The translations under genes were made by a program, and so were the position numbers. 6,011 bases of DNA, from the NCBI GenBank assembly GCA_023251415.1, contig JAHEYX010000153.1, forward strand, positions 1,474 through 7,484, written 5' to 3'. Of the stretch, positions 1 to 5,880 are shown one piece after another. This DNA comes from Chitinophagales bacterium (GTDB lineage: Bacteria; Bacteroidota; Bacteroidia; Chitinophagales; CAIODY01). The notes beneath the pieces are model-generated. The model did not search any database and was not told where the DNA came from. It worked only from the letters and a program-made list of their open reading frames with translations. Each line of letters opens with the position of its first letter. Position 1 is the stretch's first letter.

Positions 1-1305
1 ACCTCTGTTTAAGGTGCCATCTTGCTTAATCATATAAGCCATCAAATTCGTTTGATCCGAAATTTCTTCATTGTAAATGACGGATAACTTATCTTTTCCT
101 TTTACGAGGCCATAGGAAGAATAATACCCTTCATCGTTTTCGGAAACCTGTTTTTTACGCAGCAGTTCTTGCCAATTTAATCGACCTTCTGCTGTAAAAC
201 AGTTCACCATTACATCATCAAAATGTTCGTACGTATAGGTTTTAATCGTCGGAAAGGAGGGCGAATAGTAATTCGGAACTTCAACGGTTTGTACTGTGTT
301 GTAGGTGTTTTCTGCAAAAAGTATTAATCCGCCATCAAAACGCAAAACCAAATCACTGATCTCGAAATTATTGACATCCGCATCTACATTTTGACGCATT
401 TCTTTTAATTGGTTTTCAGTAAAAGGCTCAAATTGACTAACAACAATACTGTCTTTACCTAGATTTAATTTTACAATTCCAAAACCGGCTAAATTAGCCC
501 CATTCGAAGTGTAAATGCCTGCTAAAACCAATTGATTATTGATATTGTCGATTTTTGTTAAAATAGAACCGAATGAATGGTTGGTCAATACAATACCTTG
601 CTCATTGCTAGCACTAGCTAAACTTAATTTGTAAGCAACTACATTAGTCCAAAAGGTTTTCGTACTCGAGCCTTTGTCGCCCGACTCACCACTTATAAAC
701 CAAACATTCCCTGCATTATCTATTAATTCATCAATGATTGCACCCGAACTTACCGGAAGTTGAATATTGGTTGTTTTAATGAGTTTTAAGTTTTCATCAA
801 CCAAAATCCCATGTATGGCTGTAGAAGTCGAATTGGGATAACTGTAGTAATAGATATAATAATAATGGTGGGCTTCATCGTGCATTACATACCAATCTAT
901 CGGAGAAGTCCATTTTTCATGAAATACCGAATCCAATTGAACAAATTTGGTTTTAGCTTCCATTTTATTGCTAAAAATTTGCCCGCCCATTAGGGTTGAA
1001 TTGCCTTTGTCGAACGAAAAAAATACAATCAAGTCGTTTTTTTTGATGGAAATGTGTTGAATAGCACTACCTCTGTTATTCAACTGTGCCGAGCGCTCCC
1101 ATTTTTTATTCATCACCTCATCATAACAGGCTAATATGTTCTCGTAGCGGTTGTATTTATAAATAAGAATGCCTTCGGTTGTTTTTCCTAAAATGGCATA
1201 ATCGTAATTTTTGTGGGCTATTTTCTCCGGAAGTGAATAGTTAACCGTTTGCCCAAAGAGCATTTGTGTTGAAATACAGAATAAAAGAAGAAAAAGCTGC
1301 TTCAA
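1..1305 (-). CDS. Large exported protein of unknown function (N-terminal 435 residues; C-terminus beyond window)
   Basis: The minus strand is open from 1305 to the window edge, 435 codons without a stop, so the gene is truncated by the window. I chose the TTG at 1305-1303 as start. It lies 15 nt after an in-frame TAG, it begins a typical signal peptide (residues 1-18, MKQLFLLLFCISTQMLFG, with cleavage before Gln19), and a promoter sits just upstream. The first in-frame ATG (residue 15) would destroy the signal peptide. The mature part is rich in short beta-strand-like segments ending in aromatic or charged turns, for example a strand followed by 'DEVMNKKWE' near residue 62 and 'DGGLILFAENTY' near 324-335. 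This suggests a beta-propeller-like fold, but that is inference and I recognise no named domain. The segment near residues 359-412 (FDDVMVNCF, then NWQELLRKKQ, then YYSSYGL, then LSVIYNEE) resembles uncharacterised Bacteroidetes secreted proteins from memory. Residues 146-157 are unusually rich in Tyr and His. Expected location is the periplasm or cell surface. Confidence 0.8.
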   Translation of the reverse strand, partial: MKQLFLLLFCISTQMLFGQTVNYSLPEKIAHKNYDYAILGKTTEGILIYKYNRYENILACYDEVMNKKWERSAQLNNRGSAIQHISIKKNDLIVFFSFDKGNSTLMGGQIFSNKMEAKTKFVQLDSVFHEKWTSPIDWYVMHDEAHHYYYIYYYSYPNSTSTAIHGILVDENLKLIKTTNIQLPVSSGAIIDELIDNAGNVWFISGESGDKGSSTKTFWTNVVAYKLSLASASNEQGIVLTNHSFGSILTKIDNINNQLVLAGIYTSNGANLAGFGIVKLNLGKDSIVVSQFEPFTENQLKEMRQNVDADVNNFEISDLVLRFDGGLILFAENTYNTVQTVEVPNYYSPSFPTIKTYTYEHFDDVMVNCFTAEGRLNWQELLRKKQVSENDEGYYSSYGLVKGKDKLSVIYNEEISDQTNLMAYMIKQDGTLNRG

Positions 1306-1328
1306 GTTTGGTAATATCTATTGAAATC

Positions 1329-1356
1329 CAAAATTACAATACTTGAGGTAATACAA
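1329..1356 (-). promoter_or_regulatory. Bacteroidetes-type promoter for the leftward secreted-protein gene
   Basis: On the minus strand, TTG (1356-1354) is followed by 17 nt and then TAATTTTG (1336-1329), which fits the Bacteroidetes -7 consensus TAnnTTTG with a -33 TTG. A transcript starting a few bases downstream would have a leader of roughly 15-20 nt before the TTG start at 1305. That supports both the promoter and the start choice. It is a prediction from consensus only. Confidence 0.55.
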
Positions 1357-1441
1357 TAAGCTTTTTTAGAAATTAATAAACGATTAAGCAATATTTTCTC
1401 GCTTCAAGCTTTATTCGTGTCGAATTGCTTGCTTTAATTCC

Positions 1442-1501
1442 GGCAATGACTCGCTAAAAAGGTGATAAACATCAGTTTAAAAACTAACGATGGTCATTGC
1501 C
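1442..1501. repeat. 9-bp inverted repeat in the divergent intergenic region
   Basis: GGCAATGAC at 1442-1450 is the exact reverse complement of GTCATTGCC at 1493-1501, with 42 bp between the arms. The right arm covers the -33 element of the rightward rhodanese promoter, so it could be a two-half-site operator. A 9-bp match in a 266-bp region could also occur by chance. The rest of 1306-1571 holds the two promoters and otherwise low-complexity AT-rich sequence with no gene. Confidence 0.3.
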
Positions 1502-1527
1502 AAGAACGATTGGTGCACCTACTTTTG
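1497..1527 (+). promoter_or_regulatory. Bacteroidetes-type promoter for the rhodanese gene
   Basis: TTG (1497-1499), 20 nt, then TACTTTTG (1520-1527) matches the TTG / TAnnTTTG arrangement of the Bacteroidetes primary sigma factor. The predicted start of transcription lies about 35-40 nt before the ATG at 1572. The leader just before the ATG is A-rich with no Shine-Dalgarno sequence, as is usual in this phylum. Confidence 0.6.
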
Positions 1528-1571
1528 TATTGTTCAAATCACAATTGAATAGTGTTATAGAAAAATAGCAT

Positions 1572-1907
1572 ATGCACACCACTAACGAAGAACCGGTTTA
1601 CGAAACAATAACGGCTGCTGACTTTCAAGAGAAAATGCGCCATCCCGGATACGTCGTGATTGATGTTCGAACCGAGCCCGAATGGCACAGTTTGGGGTAT
1701 ATCTATGATTCAAGAAAATTAGATGTGTTCAATGCTGATTTTGAAAAAGAAGTGGAGAAGTTTGACAAACGTAATGCGTATTTAGTCTATTGTTTAAAAG
1801 GTATTCGTAGCGTAGAAGCTTGTAAAATAATGGCCAAACACGGATTTAAAAAATTATACAACCTGGAGGGCGGATTGGAAAAATGGGAGGGTCCTTTAGC
1901 GAAATGA
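1572..1907 (+). CDS. Single-domain rhodanese-like sulfurtransferase
   Basis: This 111-residue protein is a complete, stand-alone rhodanese domain. Visible landmarks are the 'VVIDVRTEPEW' strand-turn (residues 28-38), the active-site loop Cys74-Leu-Lys-Gly-Ile-Arg79-Ser (preceded by 'LVY'), and the C-terminal 'NLEGGLEKW' (97-105). The catalytic Cys that would carry the persulfide and the loop Arg are both present, so it is probably active. There is no signal peptide, so it is expected in the cytoplasm. The family moves sulfane sulfur between thiols (thiosulfate, polysulfide or protein persulfides). The true donor and acceptor cannot be told from this sequence. The usual 'GHIPGA' segment after the DVR motif is here 'GYIYDSRKL' (42-50), so the common His is a Tyr. 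The gene is a single-gene unit, with its own promoter upstream and a terminator 32 bp after the stop. Confidence 0.93.
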   Translation: MHTTNEEPVYETITAADFQEKMRHPGYVVIDVRTEPEWHSLGYIYDSRKLDVFNADFEKEVEKFDKRNAYLVYCLKGIRSVEACKIMAKHGFKKLYNLEGGLEKWEGPLAK

Positions 1908-1938
1908 TATTTCCTATTCTGTAAAGAACATGGAAATT

Positions 1939-1979
1939 AGAGCCGGCTGCTGTAGTGGTGCACCGGCTCTTTCTTTTTT
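1939..1979 (+). terminator. Rho-independent terminator after the rhodanese gene
   Basis: An 8-bp perfect stem AGAGCCGG (1939-1946) / CCGGCTCT (1963-1970) closes a 16-nt loop, which can pair further (TGC with GCA, one bulged base). It is followed directly by a T-rich tract to 1979. It separates the rhodanese from the downstream operon. Confidence 0.88.
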
Positions 1980-2030
1980 AGCACATCTTTATTTCAACAT
2001 TTTTTTGTTATTTGCATCAAAATTAAAGTG

Positions 2031-2849
2031 ATGCGAAATCTTTCCTATAAACTCTTGCTTCCCCTGTTTTTAGTTGTATTCAACAGCATTTTTTGTGCGG
2101 CTACTTTTGCACAAAACAAAATTATTCAAAAGCAACTCACTTATAAAATTGGCGAAACCACCTATCAGGGCTATGCCGCTTATGATTCAAGCTCACAAGC
2201 CATAAAACGCCCGGTTGTACTTATTTTGCCGGAATGGTGGGGTGCAGGTGAATATGTAAAAATGCGCGCTATGATGTTAGCCAAATTGGGTTATTATGCC
2301 TTTGCATTGGATTTATATGGCAATGGTAAAATTGCAGCCGATGTTAATGAAGCCAAAGCTTTATCCACCCCCTTTTATCAAAACCCTAAACTAGCTTATG
2401 ATAATATAAACGCCGCAATGGCCATGCTTGCAAAGCAATCGCAAGCTGATTTTAGAAATACGGCTGCTATAGGTTATTGTTTTGGCGGCAGTATGCTCAT
2501 TCAAGCTGTTAAAATGGGGCTTGTTCTTAAAGGCATGGTTAGTTTTCATGCCGGTCTTGCCGGAGCACCCGCTGAAGCCGGAATGATTAAAACACCAATG
2601 TTAATTTGTCACGGCGGAGCCGATTTGTTTGTAAGCGCTGAAGATGTTGCCGCGTTTAGAAAAAATATGGACGATGTGTCGGCTGAATACCAATTTATAT
2701 CCTATCCCAATGCTACCCATGCTTTTACTAATCCGCAAGCTACAGCAATTGGTAAAAAGTTCAATCTTCATATCGCATATAATCCGGAAGCTGATAAAAG
2801 TTCCTGGATTGATATGATGAAATACTTAGCGGCATGGTTAAAAAACTAA
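2031..2849 (+). CDS. Exported dienelactone hydrolase family protein (alpha/beta hydrolase)
   Basis: This 272-residue protein has a Sec signal peptide (residues 1-27: basic N-region with Arg2 and Lys7, hydrophobic core, cleavage after 'ATFA' before Gln28). The residues before Cys22 are Ser-Ile-Phe, which is not a lipobox, so a soluble periplasmic enzyme is predicted. The mature part is a dienelactone-hydrolase-type alpha/beta fold. The nucleophile elbow is G-Y-Cys150-F-G-G, the acid is Asp198 in 'HGGADLF', and the base is His230 in 'NATHAF', giving the family's Cys-Asp-His triad. Glu68 in 'LPEWWG' sits where the family has its Cys-contacting Glu. Family members cleave lactones or other activated esters. 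The substrate here is unknown. A GTG directly before (2028) could also start translation, but ATG at 2031 is the more usual choice. The gene is the first of a tight unit, with its stop 4 bp before the ABC ATPase start. Confidence 0.9.
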   Translation: MRNLSYKLLLPLFLVVFNSIFCAATFAQNKIIQKQLTYKIGETTYQGYAAYDSSSQAIKRPVVLILPEWWGAGEYVKMRAMMLAKLGYYAFALDLYGNGKIAADVNEAKALSTPFYQNPKLAYDNINAAMAMLAKQSQADFRNTAAIGYCFGGSMLIQAVKMGLVLKGMVSFHAGLAGAPAEAGMIKTPMLICHGGADLFVSAEDVAAFRKNMDDVSAEYQFISYPNATHAFTNPQATAIGKKFNLHIAYNPEADKSSWIDMMKYLAAWLKN

Positions 2850-2853
2850 TGAA

Positions 2854-3768
2854 ATGAGTAGTACTTGTCTTTCTATTCAAGCTGTTTCAAAGAAATTTGA
2901 AAACCACACCGCATTAAATCAGATTAATCTTCAGATTGAATCGGGAACTGTGTTCGGCTTGCTTGGTCCGAATGGTGCCGGCAAAACAACCCTCATTCGA
3001 TGCATTACTCAAATTATTAAACCCGACTCCGGACAAATTTATTTTCAAGGACATCCACTGGCTCCCGAAGATTCCTATCAAGTAGGCTATATGCCTGAAG
3101 AACGTGGTTTGTACAAAAAGATGAAAGTTGGCGAACAACTGCTTTATTTGGCACAATTAAAAAACATGTCCAAATCGCTTGCTACCGAAAGCATCAATCA
3201 GTTGTTAGAGCGTTTTGAAATGCAAACGTGGCTCAACAAACGAGTGGAAGAACTGTCAAAAGGAATGCAACAAAAGGTGCAGTTTATAGCTACAATTATT
3301 AACAAACCACCACTCTTAATTTTAGATGAACCGTTTACCGGATTAGATCCTATTAATGCAAAGGTTATTCAAGATGAAATTGAAAATTTGCGTCAACAAG
3401 GATGTACCATTATTTTTAGCACACACCGGATGGAACAGGTGGAAGAAATTTGTTCGCAAATTGCTCTGATTAATAAAGGAGAATGTATTTTGAACGGTGA
3501 GGTAAAAGCTATTCGAAAACAATACAAACAAAATCAATTCGAAGTGCATTTTACCGGTCAATTGCCGAGTGATTTAAATTCTCCCTTTACGTGTTTAACT
3601 GCTGAAGCAGGCTATTTAAGAATTGCATTACAAGCCAATCAAACCTCAAGCGACCTACTGCATTGGCTTTTGCAATACCCAATACAAATCGATCAATTCG
3701 CAGAAATGCTGCCATCCATAGGTGAAATTTTTATTCAACAGGTAAATCATGCGCAACTCCATAACTAA
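2854..3768 (+). CDS. ABC transporter ATP-binding protein, NatA-like with C-terminal DUF4162-type region
   Basis: This 304-residue cytoplasmic ATPase has all nucleotide-binding motifs in order: Walker A GPNGAGKT (38-45), a Q-loop region 'GYMPEERGLY' (78-87), signature LSKGMQQ (134-140), Walker B LLILDEP (154-160), D-loop GLD (163-165) and the switch His191 ('STHRMEQ'). The Q-loop position carries Glu (PEERGLY) rather than Gln, a pattern I associate with the NatA/YhaQ-like subgroup of exporters. Residues from about 215 to 304 form an extra domain matching the DUF4162 position in these ATPases. It is expected to power the permease encoded directly downstream, whose start lies 20 bp inside this gene in another frame. 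The gene follows the hydrolase stop by 4 bp, so the three are very likely one transcript. The cargo is not predictable. Confidence 0.95.
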   Translation: MSSTCLSIQAVSKKFENHTALNQINLQIESGTVFGLLGPNGAGKTTLIRCITQIIKPDSGQIYFQGHPLAPEDSYQVGYMPEERGLYKKMKVGEQLLYLAQLKNMSKSLATESINQLLERFEMQTWLNKRVEELSKGMQQKVQFIATIINKPPLLILDEPFTGLDPINAKVIQDEIENLRQQGCTIIFSTHRMEQVEEICSQIALINKGECILNGEVKAIRKQYKQNQFEVHFTGQLPSDLNSPFTCLTAEAGYLRIALQANQTSSDLLHWLLQYPIQIDQFAEMLPSIGEIFIQQVNHAQLHN

Positions 3769-5050
3769 AATTAGACTAATCATACGAAGGGAATACCTAT
3801 CCAGGGTGCGTAAACGCTCGTTTATCCTAACTACCTTTCTCACTCCGATTGGTATGCTCTTGTTGATTATAGTACCGGCTTTACTCACCTCGATTGGGCA
3901 GTCAGATAAACATATAGCAGTTTTAGATCAAAGCGGTTACTTCCAAAATGGATTTCCCGATAAAAAACAAATTTATTTCAAAATCGAGAATCAACCGCTC
4001 GATAGTTTGAAAGCACAATTGAAGGCAGGTCAGATTGATGCGTTGCTCTATATTCCAACTTTTGAATTAAACAGGCCCCAAGGAATAAAATTGTACAGCG
4101 AGAAACCGCTTGGCATGTTAACACAGGATTATATCAATACCCAAGTCAATCTAATCACCGAACAAGCACGTGTAAATGCAGCCCACATTGATAGGGCTAC
4201 TTACGATCAATTAAAAATTGATGTTCCTATTGAGAGTATCGTTATGGAGCAAGATCAAGAACGCCGATCATCCAGCGGCTTAGCTTTTGGGATAGGTTAT
4301 GTTTCAGCTTTTTTAATTTATACCTTGTTATTGGTTTATGGTATGATGGTGATGCGAGGTGTGATGGAAGAAAAAACCAATCGAATCATTGAAGTAATGA
4401 TTAGTGCCGTAAAACCATTTGAGCTAATGTTGGGTAAAATTATCGGTATTGGTGCGGTTGGAATTACCCAGTTTATTTTATGGGGCGCTCTAATAATGTT
4501 GTTTCAATTCTTTGCCGGTTTATTTTTTGTAGGTCATTTTTCGAGTATGCCTGCTACTTCAATGAACGGCATTAATATGGAAGATAAAATGTACGAAATG
4601 CAGCAGGTAATAACGGCTTTTCAACAAACCAATTTAACAGGAATAGTATTGGCTGTGGTATTTTATTTTTTAGGAGGTTATTTGTTATATGCCTCTATTT
4701 TCGCGGCTATAGGTGCTGCAACCGGTGATGATGGTGATTCGCAAGCGGCAACATTTCCGGTTACTGCCCCTATCATTATTTCGATATTTATTATGATGCA
4801 AGCGGTTAATGATCCGGATGGTAAATTAGCATTTTGGGGAAGTATGATACCGCTTTCCTCCCCAATTGTAATGCCTGCACGAATCCCATTTGGTGTACCA
4901 TGGTGGCAATTGGTTCTGTCGATGCTATTTTTAGTTCTCGGCTTTTTGCTTTTTGCGTGGATGGCAGCCAAAGTATATCGAACGGGTATATTAATGTATG
5001 GCAAGAAAACAAGCTTCAAAGAAATGTGGAAATGGATCCGACAAGGATAA
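3749..5050 (+). CDS. ABC-2 type transporter permease, NatB-like
   Basis: This 433-residue inner-membrane protein has the ABC-2 exporter topology. A basic cytoplasmic N-terminus (RREYLSRVRKRS) is followed by TM1 (about 25-49), a large extracytoplasmic domain (about 50-177), and TM2 (179-202). Next comes a cytoplasmic coupling segment 'MEEKTNRIIEVM' (206-217) ahead of 'GK' at 229-230. Then follow TM3 (about 231-262), TM4 (298-322), TM5 (338-353) and TM6 (387-408), and a short basic tail. The 'EEKTNRIIEV' motif is the hallmark of NatB/YhaP-like permeases. It should pair as a homodimer with the upstream ATPase. The 20-bp overlap with that gene suggests translational coupling. The loop between TM3 and TM4 (264-297) is Met-rich (five Met), an unusual touch. 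The family includes sodium, drug and peptide exporters. The substrate is unknown. No clear terminator hairpin follows in 5051-5157. Confidence 0.92.
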   Translation: MRNSITKIRLIIRREYLSRVRKRSFILTTFLTPIGMLLLIIVPALLTSIGQSDKHIAVLDQSGYFQNGFPDKKQIYFKIENQPLDSLKAQLKAGQIDALLYIPTFELNRPQGIKLYSEKPLGMLTQDYINTQVNLITEQARVNAAHIDRATYDQLKIDVPIESIVMEQDQERRSSSGLAFGIGYVSAFLIYTLLLVYGMMVMRGVMEEKTNRIIEVMISAVKPFELMLGKIIGIGAVGITQFILWGALIMLFQFFAGLFFVGHFSSMPATSMNGINMEDKMYEMQQVITAFQQTNLTGIVLAVVFYFLGGYLLYASIFAAIGAATGDDGDSQAATFPVTAPIIISIFIMMQAVNDPDGKLAFWGSMIPLSSPIVMPARIPFGVPWWQLVLSMLFLVLGFLLFAWMAAKVYRTGILMYGKKTSFKEMWKWIRQG

Positions 5051-5095
5051 ACAAACATTGAATCCGGCTAAATTGACATTTTCCTGTAAAAACAT

Positions 5096-5125
5096 TTTGA
5101 AGTAGCAATTTTCCGATTATTTTTG
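5096..5125 (+). promoter_or_regulatory. Near-consensus Bacteroidetes promoter for the Cys-rich protein gene
   Basis: TTTG (5096-5099), 18 nt, then TATTTTTG (5118-5125) matches both promoter elements, with a leader of roughly 25-30 nt to the ATG at 5158. It is the best match in the window. It indicates that the Cys-rich gene is transcribed independently of the ABC operon, at least in part. Confidence 0.65.
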
Positions 5126-5157
5126 CTGTCCAATACTTAAAATCAAAAATCATATCT

Positions 5158-5673
5158 ATGTCGTCACACCATTCTGAAGAAACACCTACTTTTACTACCA
5201 ATCGTTATGTACGTAATTTGATTTTAGGATTAATCTATGTATTATCAATTGGTGGATTTGCTTATTTATTGATTGGGAATCAAACCCATAATATGGATTA
5301 TGCGAATGCCGAAATGCGTGAAAAATGCGGTTTTTCTAAATACGGTTCATGGGGTGAAATGGCTGAAAATGCTTGTATGTTGAATGGTGATGGTACCTGT
5401 ACTTCTGCTTGCGAAAAAGAATCTTGTGGAGAAGAAAAAGAATGCAGCGGTAATTGTGAAGGTGAAAAAACTTGCAAAGAAGGGGAAGGTGCTGAAAAAA
5501 CGTGCAAAAACGGTTGCGGAAATGCCGAATGTAAAGGGGATTGTGAAAGCAAAAAAGAGTGTAACGGTAAATGTGAGGCAAAAACGGAAAAAGGAGAAAA
5601 AGTAAAAACCGAAGTAAAAGCAGAAATAAAAACGGCAGCAAAAGATGCTAAAGCTGAAATGCACAAAAAATAA
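5158..5673 (+). CDS. Membrane-anchored cysteine-repeat protein of unknown function
   Basis: This 171-residue protein matches no family I recognise. It has a short polar N-terminus with Arg16 and Arg19, one strong transmembrane segment (about 18-40), and no cleavage site. The positive-inside rule therefore suggests N-in and a periplasmic C-terminal domain. That domain contains 14 cysteines (57, 73, 81, 85, 90, 96, 100, 106, 116, 120, 125, 129, 135, 139). Ten of them form five C-x3-C pairs, most followed by a further Cys 5-6 residues on, in units such as ECSGNCEGEK, ECKGDCESKK and ECNGKCEAKT. The last 30 residues are almost only Lys, Glu, Ala, Thr and Val, likely a charged helix or disordered tail. 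There is no CxxCH, so it is not a c-type cytochrome. Metal binding, redox buffering or disulfide cross-linking are possible, all by inference. The ATG at 5158 is supported by a promoter just upstream. The coding strand is strongly purine-rich in its second half. Confidence 0.85.
   Translation: MSSHHSEETPTFTTNRYVRNLILGLIYVLSIGGFAYLLIGNQTHNMDYANAEMREKCGFSKYGSWGEMAENACMLNGDGTCTSACEKESCGEEKECSGNCEGEKTCKEGEGAEKTCKNGCGNAECKGDCESKKECNGKCEAKTEKGEKVKTEVKAEIKTAAKDAKAEMHKK
5398..5574 (+). repeat. Tandem C-x3-C coding repeats, about 10 residues (30 bp) per unit
   Basis: This stretch encodes residues 81-139 of the Cys-rich protein and contains five degenerate units centred on C-x3-C pairs. The repeat is still visible in the DNA. 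GAAAAAACTTGCAAA (5464-5478) and GAAAAAACGTGCAAA (5494-5508) differ at one base and are exactly 30 bp apart. The codons for Cys129 and Cys139, each followed by GA-rich sequence, also lie 30 bp apart. This points to growth by unit duplication. Confidence 0.7.
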
Positions 5674-5732
5674 CTGTTTAGTTATTTAGACAATTTTCAC
5701 CGGTTCACTGTGGAAAAAAAACAGTTAATTTA

Positions 5733-5764
5733 TTTGCTTTTACGCAAACTTTAATCGATATTTG
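5733..5764 (+). promoter_or_regulatory. Candidate promoter upstream of the hairpin and the DUF3467 gene
   Basis: TTTG (5733-5736), 20 nt, then GATATTTG (5757-5764) has one mismatch to TAnnTTTG. A transcript would start near 5770 and run about 110 nt before the DUF3467 ATG, passing through the terminator hairpin at 5811-5847. A weaker alternative lies after the hairpin stem starts: TTG (5827-5829), 23 nt, AACATTTG (5853-5860). It would give a short leader free of the hairpin. I cannot decide between them. Confidence 0.4.
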
Positions 5765-5810
5765 CAGTATCACTTAAGTTATTTACCCATAACATATGTG
5801 TGTTTGTCAT

Positions 5811-5847
5811 AAGCTGTCTGGAGTAGTTGCCGGGCAGCTTTTTTTTT
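5811..5847 (+). terminator. Strong rho-independent terminator between the Cys-rich gene and DUF3467
   Basis: An 11-bp stem is formed by AAGCTGTCTGG (5811-5821) and CCGGGCAGCTT (5830-5840), with two G-U wobbles and an 8-nt loop (AGTAGTTG). It runs straight into a T tract to 5847. It most simply ends transcription from the Cys-rich gene, although it is 138 bp past that stop codon. Because a candidate promoter lies between, it may instead act as an attenuator or end a short RNA. Confidence 0.85.
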
Positions 5848-5880
5848 GCAACAACATTTGAACCTAATAAAATTACGTGT

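Noticed and set aside
811..993. A 60-codon plus-strand frame.
   Set aside because: It lies wholly within the minus-strand secreted-protein gene and has no promoter or recognisable motif.
2000..2014. Possible -7 boxes (TTTTTTTG at 2000-2007, GTTATTTG at 2007-2014) for the hydrolase-ABC operon.
   Set aside because: Both mismatch TAnnTTTG and neither has a suitable upstream TTG. A promoter must exist near here, since a terminator precedes the operon, but I cannot place it.
2028..2030. GTG as an alternative start for the hydrolase.
   Set aside because: It adds only one residue and is directly followed by ATG, which is the more common start.
5398..5574. Multihaem cytochrome or ferredoxin interpretation of the Cys-rich domain.
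   Set aside because: There is no CxxCH, and the cysteines follow C-x3-C rather than the C-x2-C-x2-C-x3-C-P ferredoxin pattern.
5298..5673. Long open frames on the minus strand and in other frames across the Cys-rich gene.
   Set aside because: They arise from the purine-biased repeat sequence (Phe/Ser/Leu-rich or Lys/Val-rich translations) and lack recognisable features. The plus-strand frame has the promoter and the TM segment.
5671..5727. A 9-bp inverted repeat (TAACTGTTT / AAACAGTTA) starting at the stop codon of the Cys-rich gene.
   Set aside because: It is AT-rich with a 39-nt loop and no T tract after it. The hairpin at 5811-5847 is a far better terminator.
5796..5861. A 21-codon open frame with Cys-Val-Cys-His near its start, spanning the terminator hairpin (possible leader peptide).
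   Set aside because: It has no ribosome binding signal, it passes through the stem and T tract, and its composition simply reflects the hairpin. A frame this short is expected by chance.
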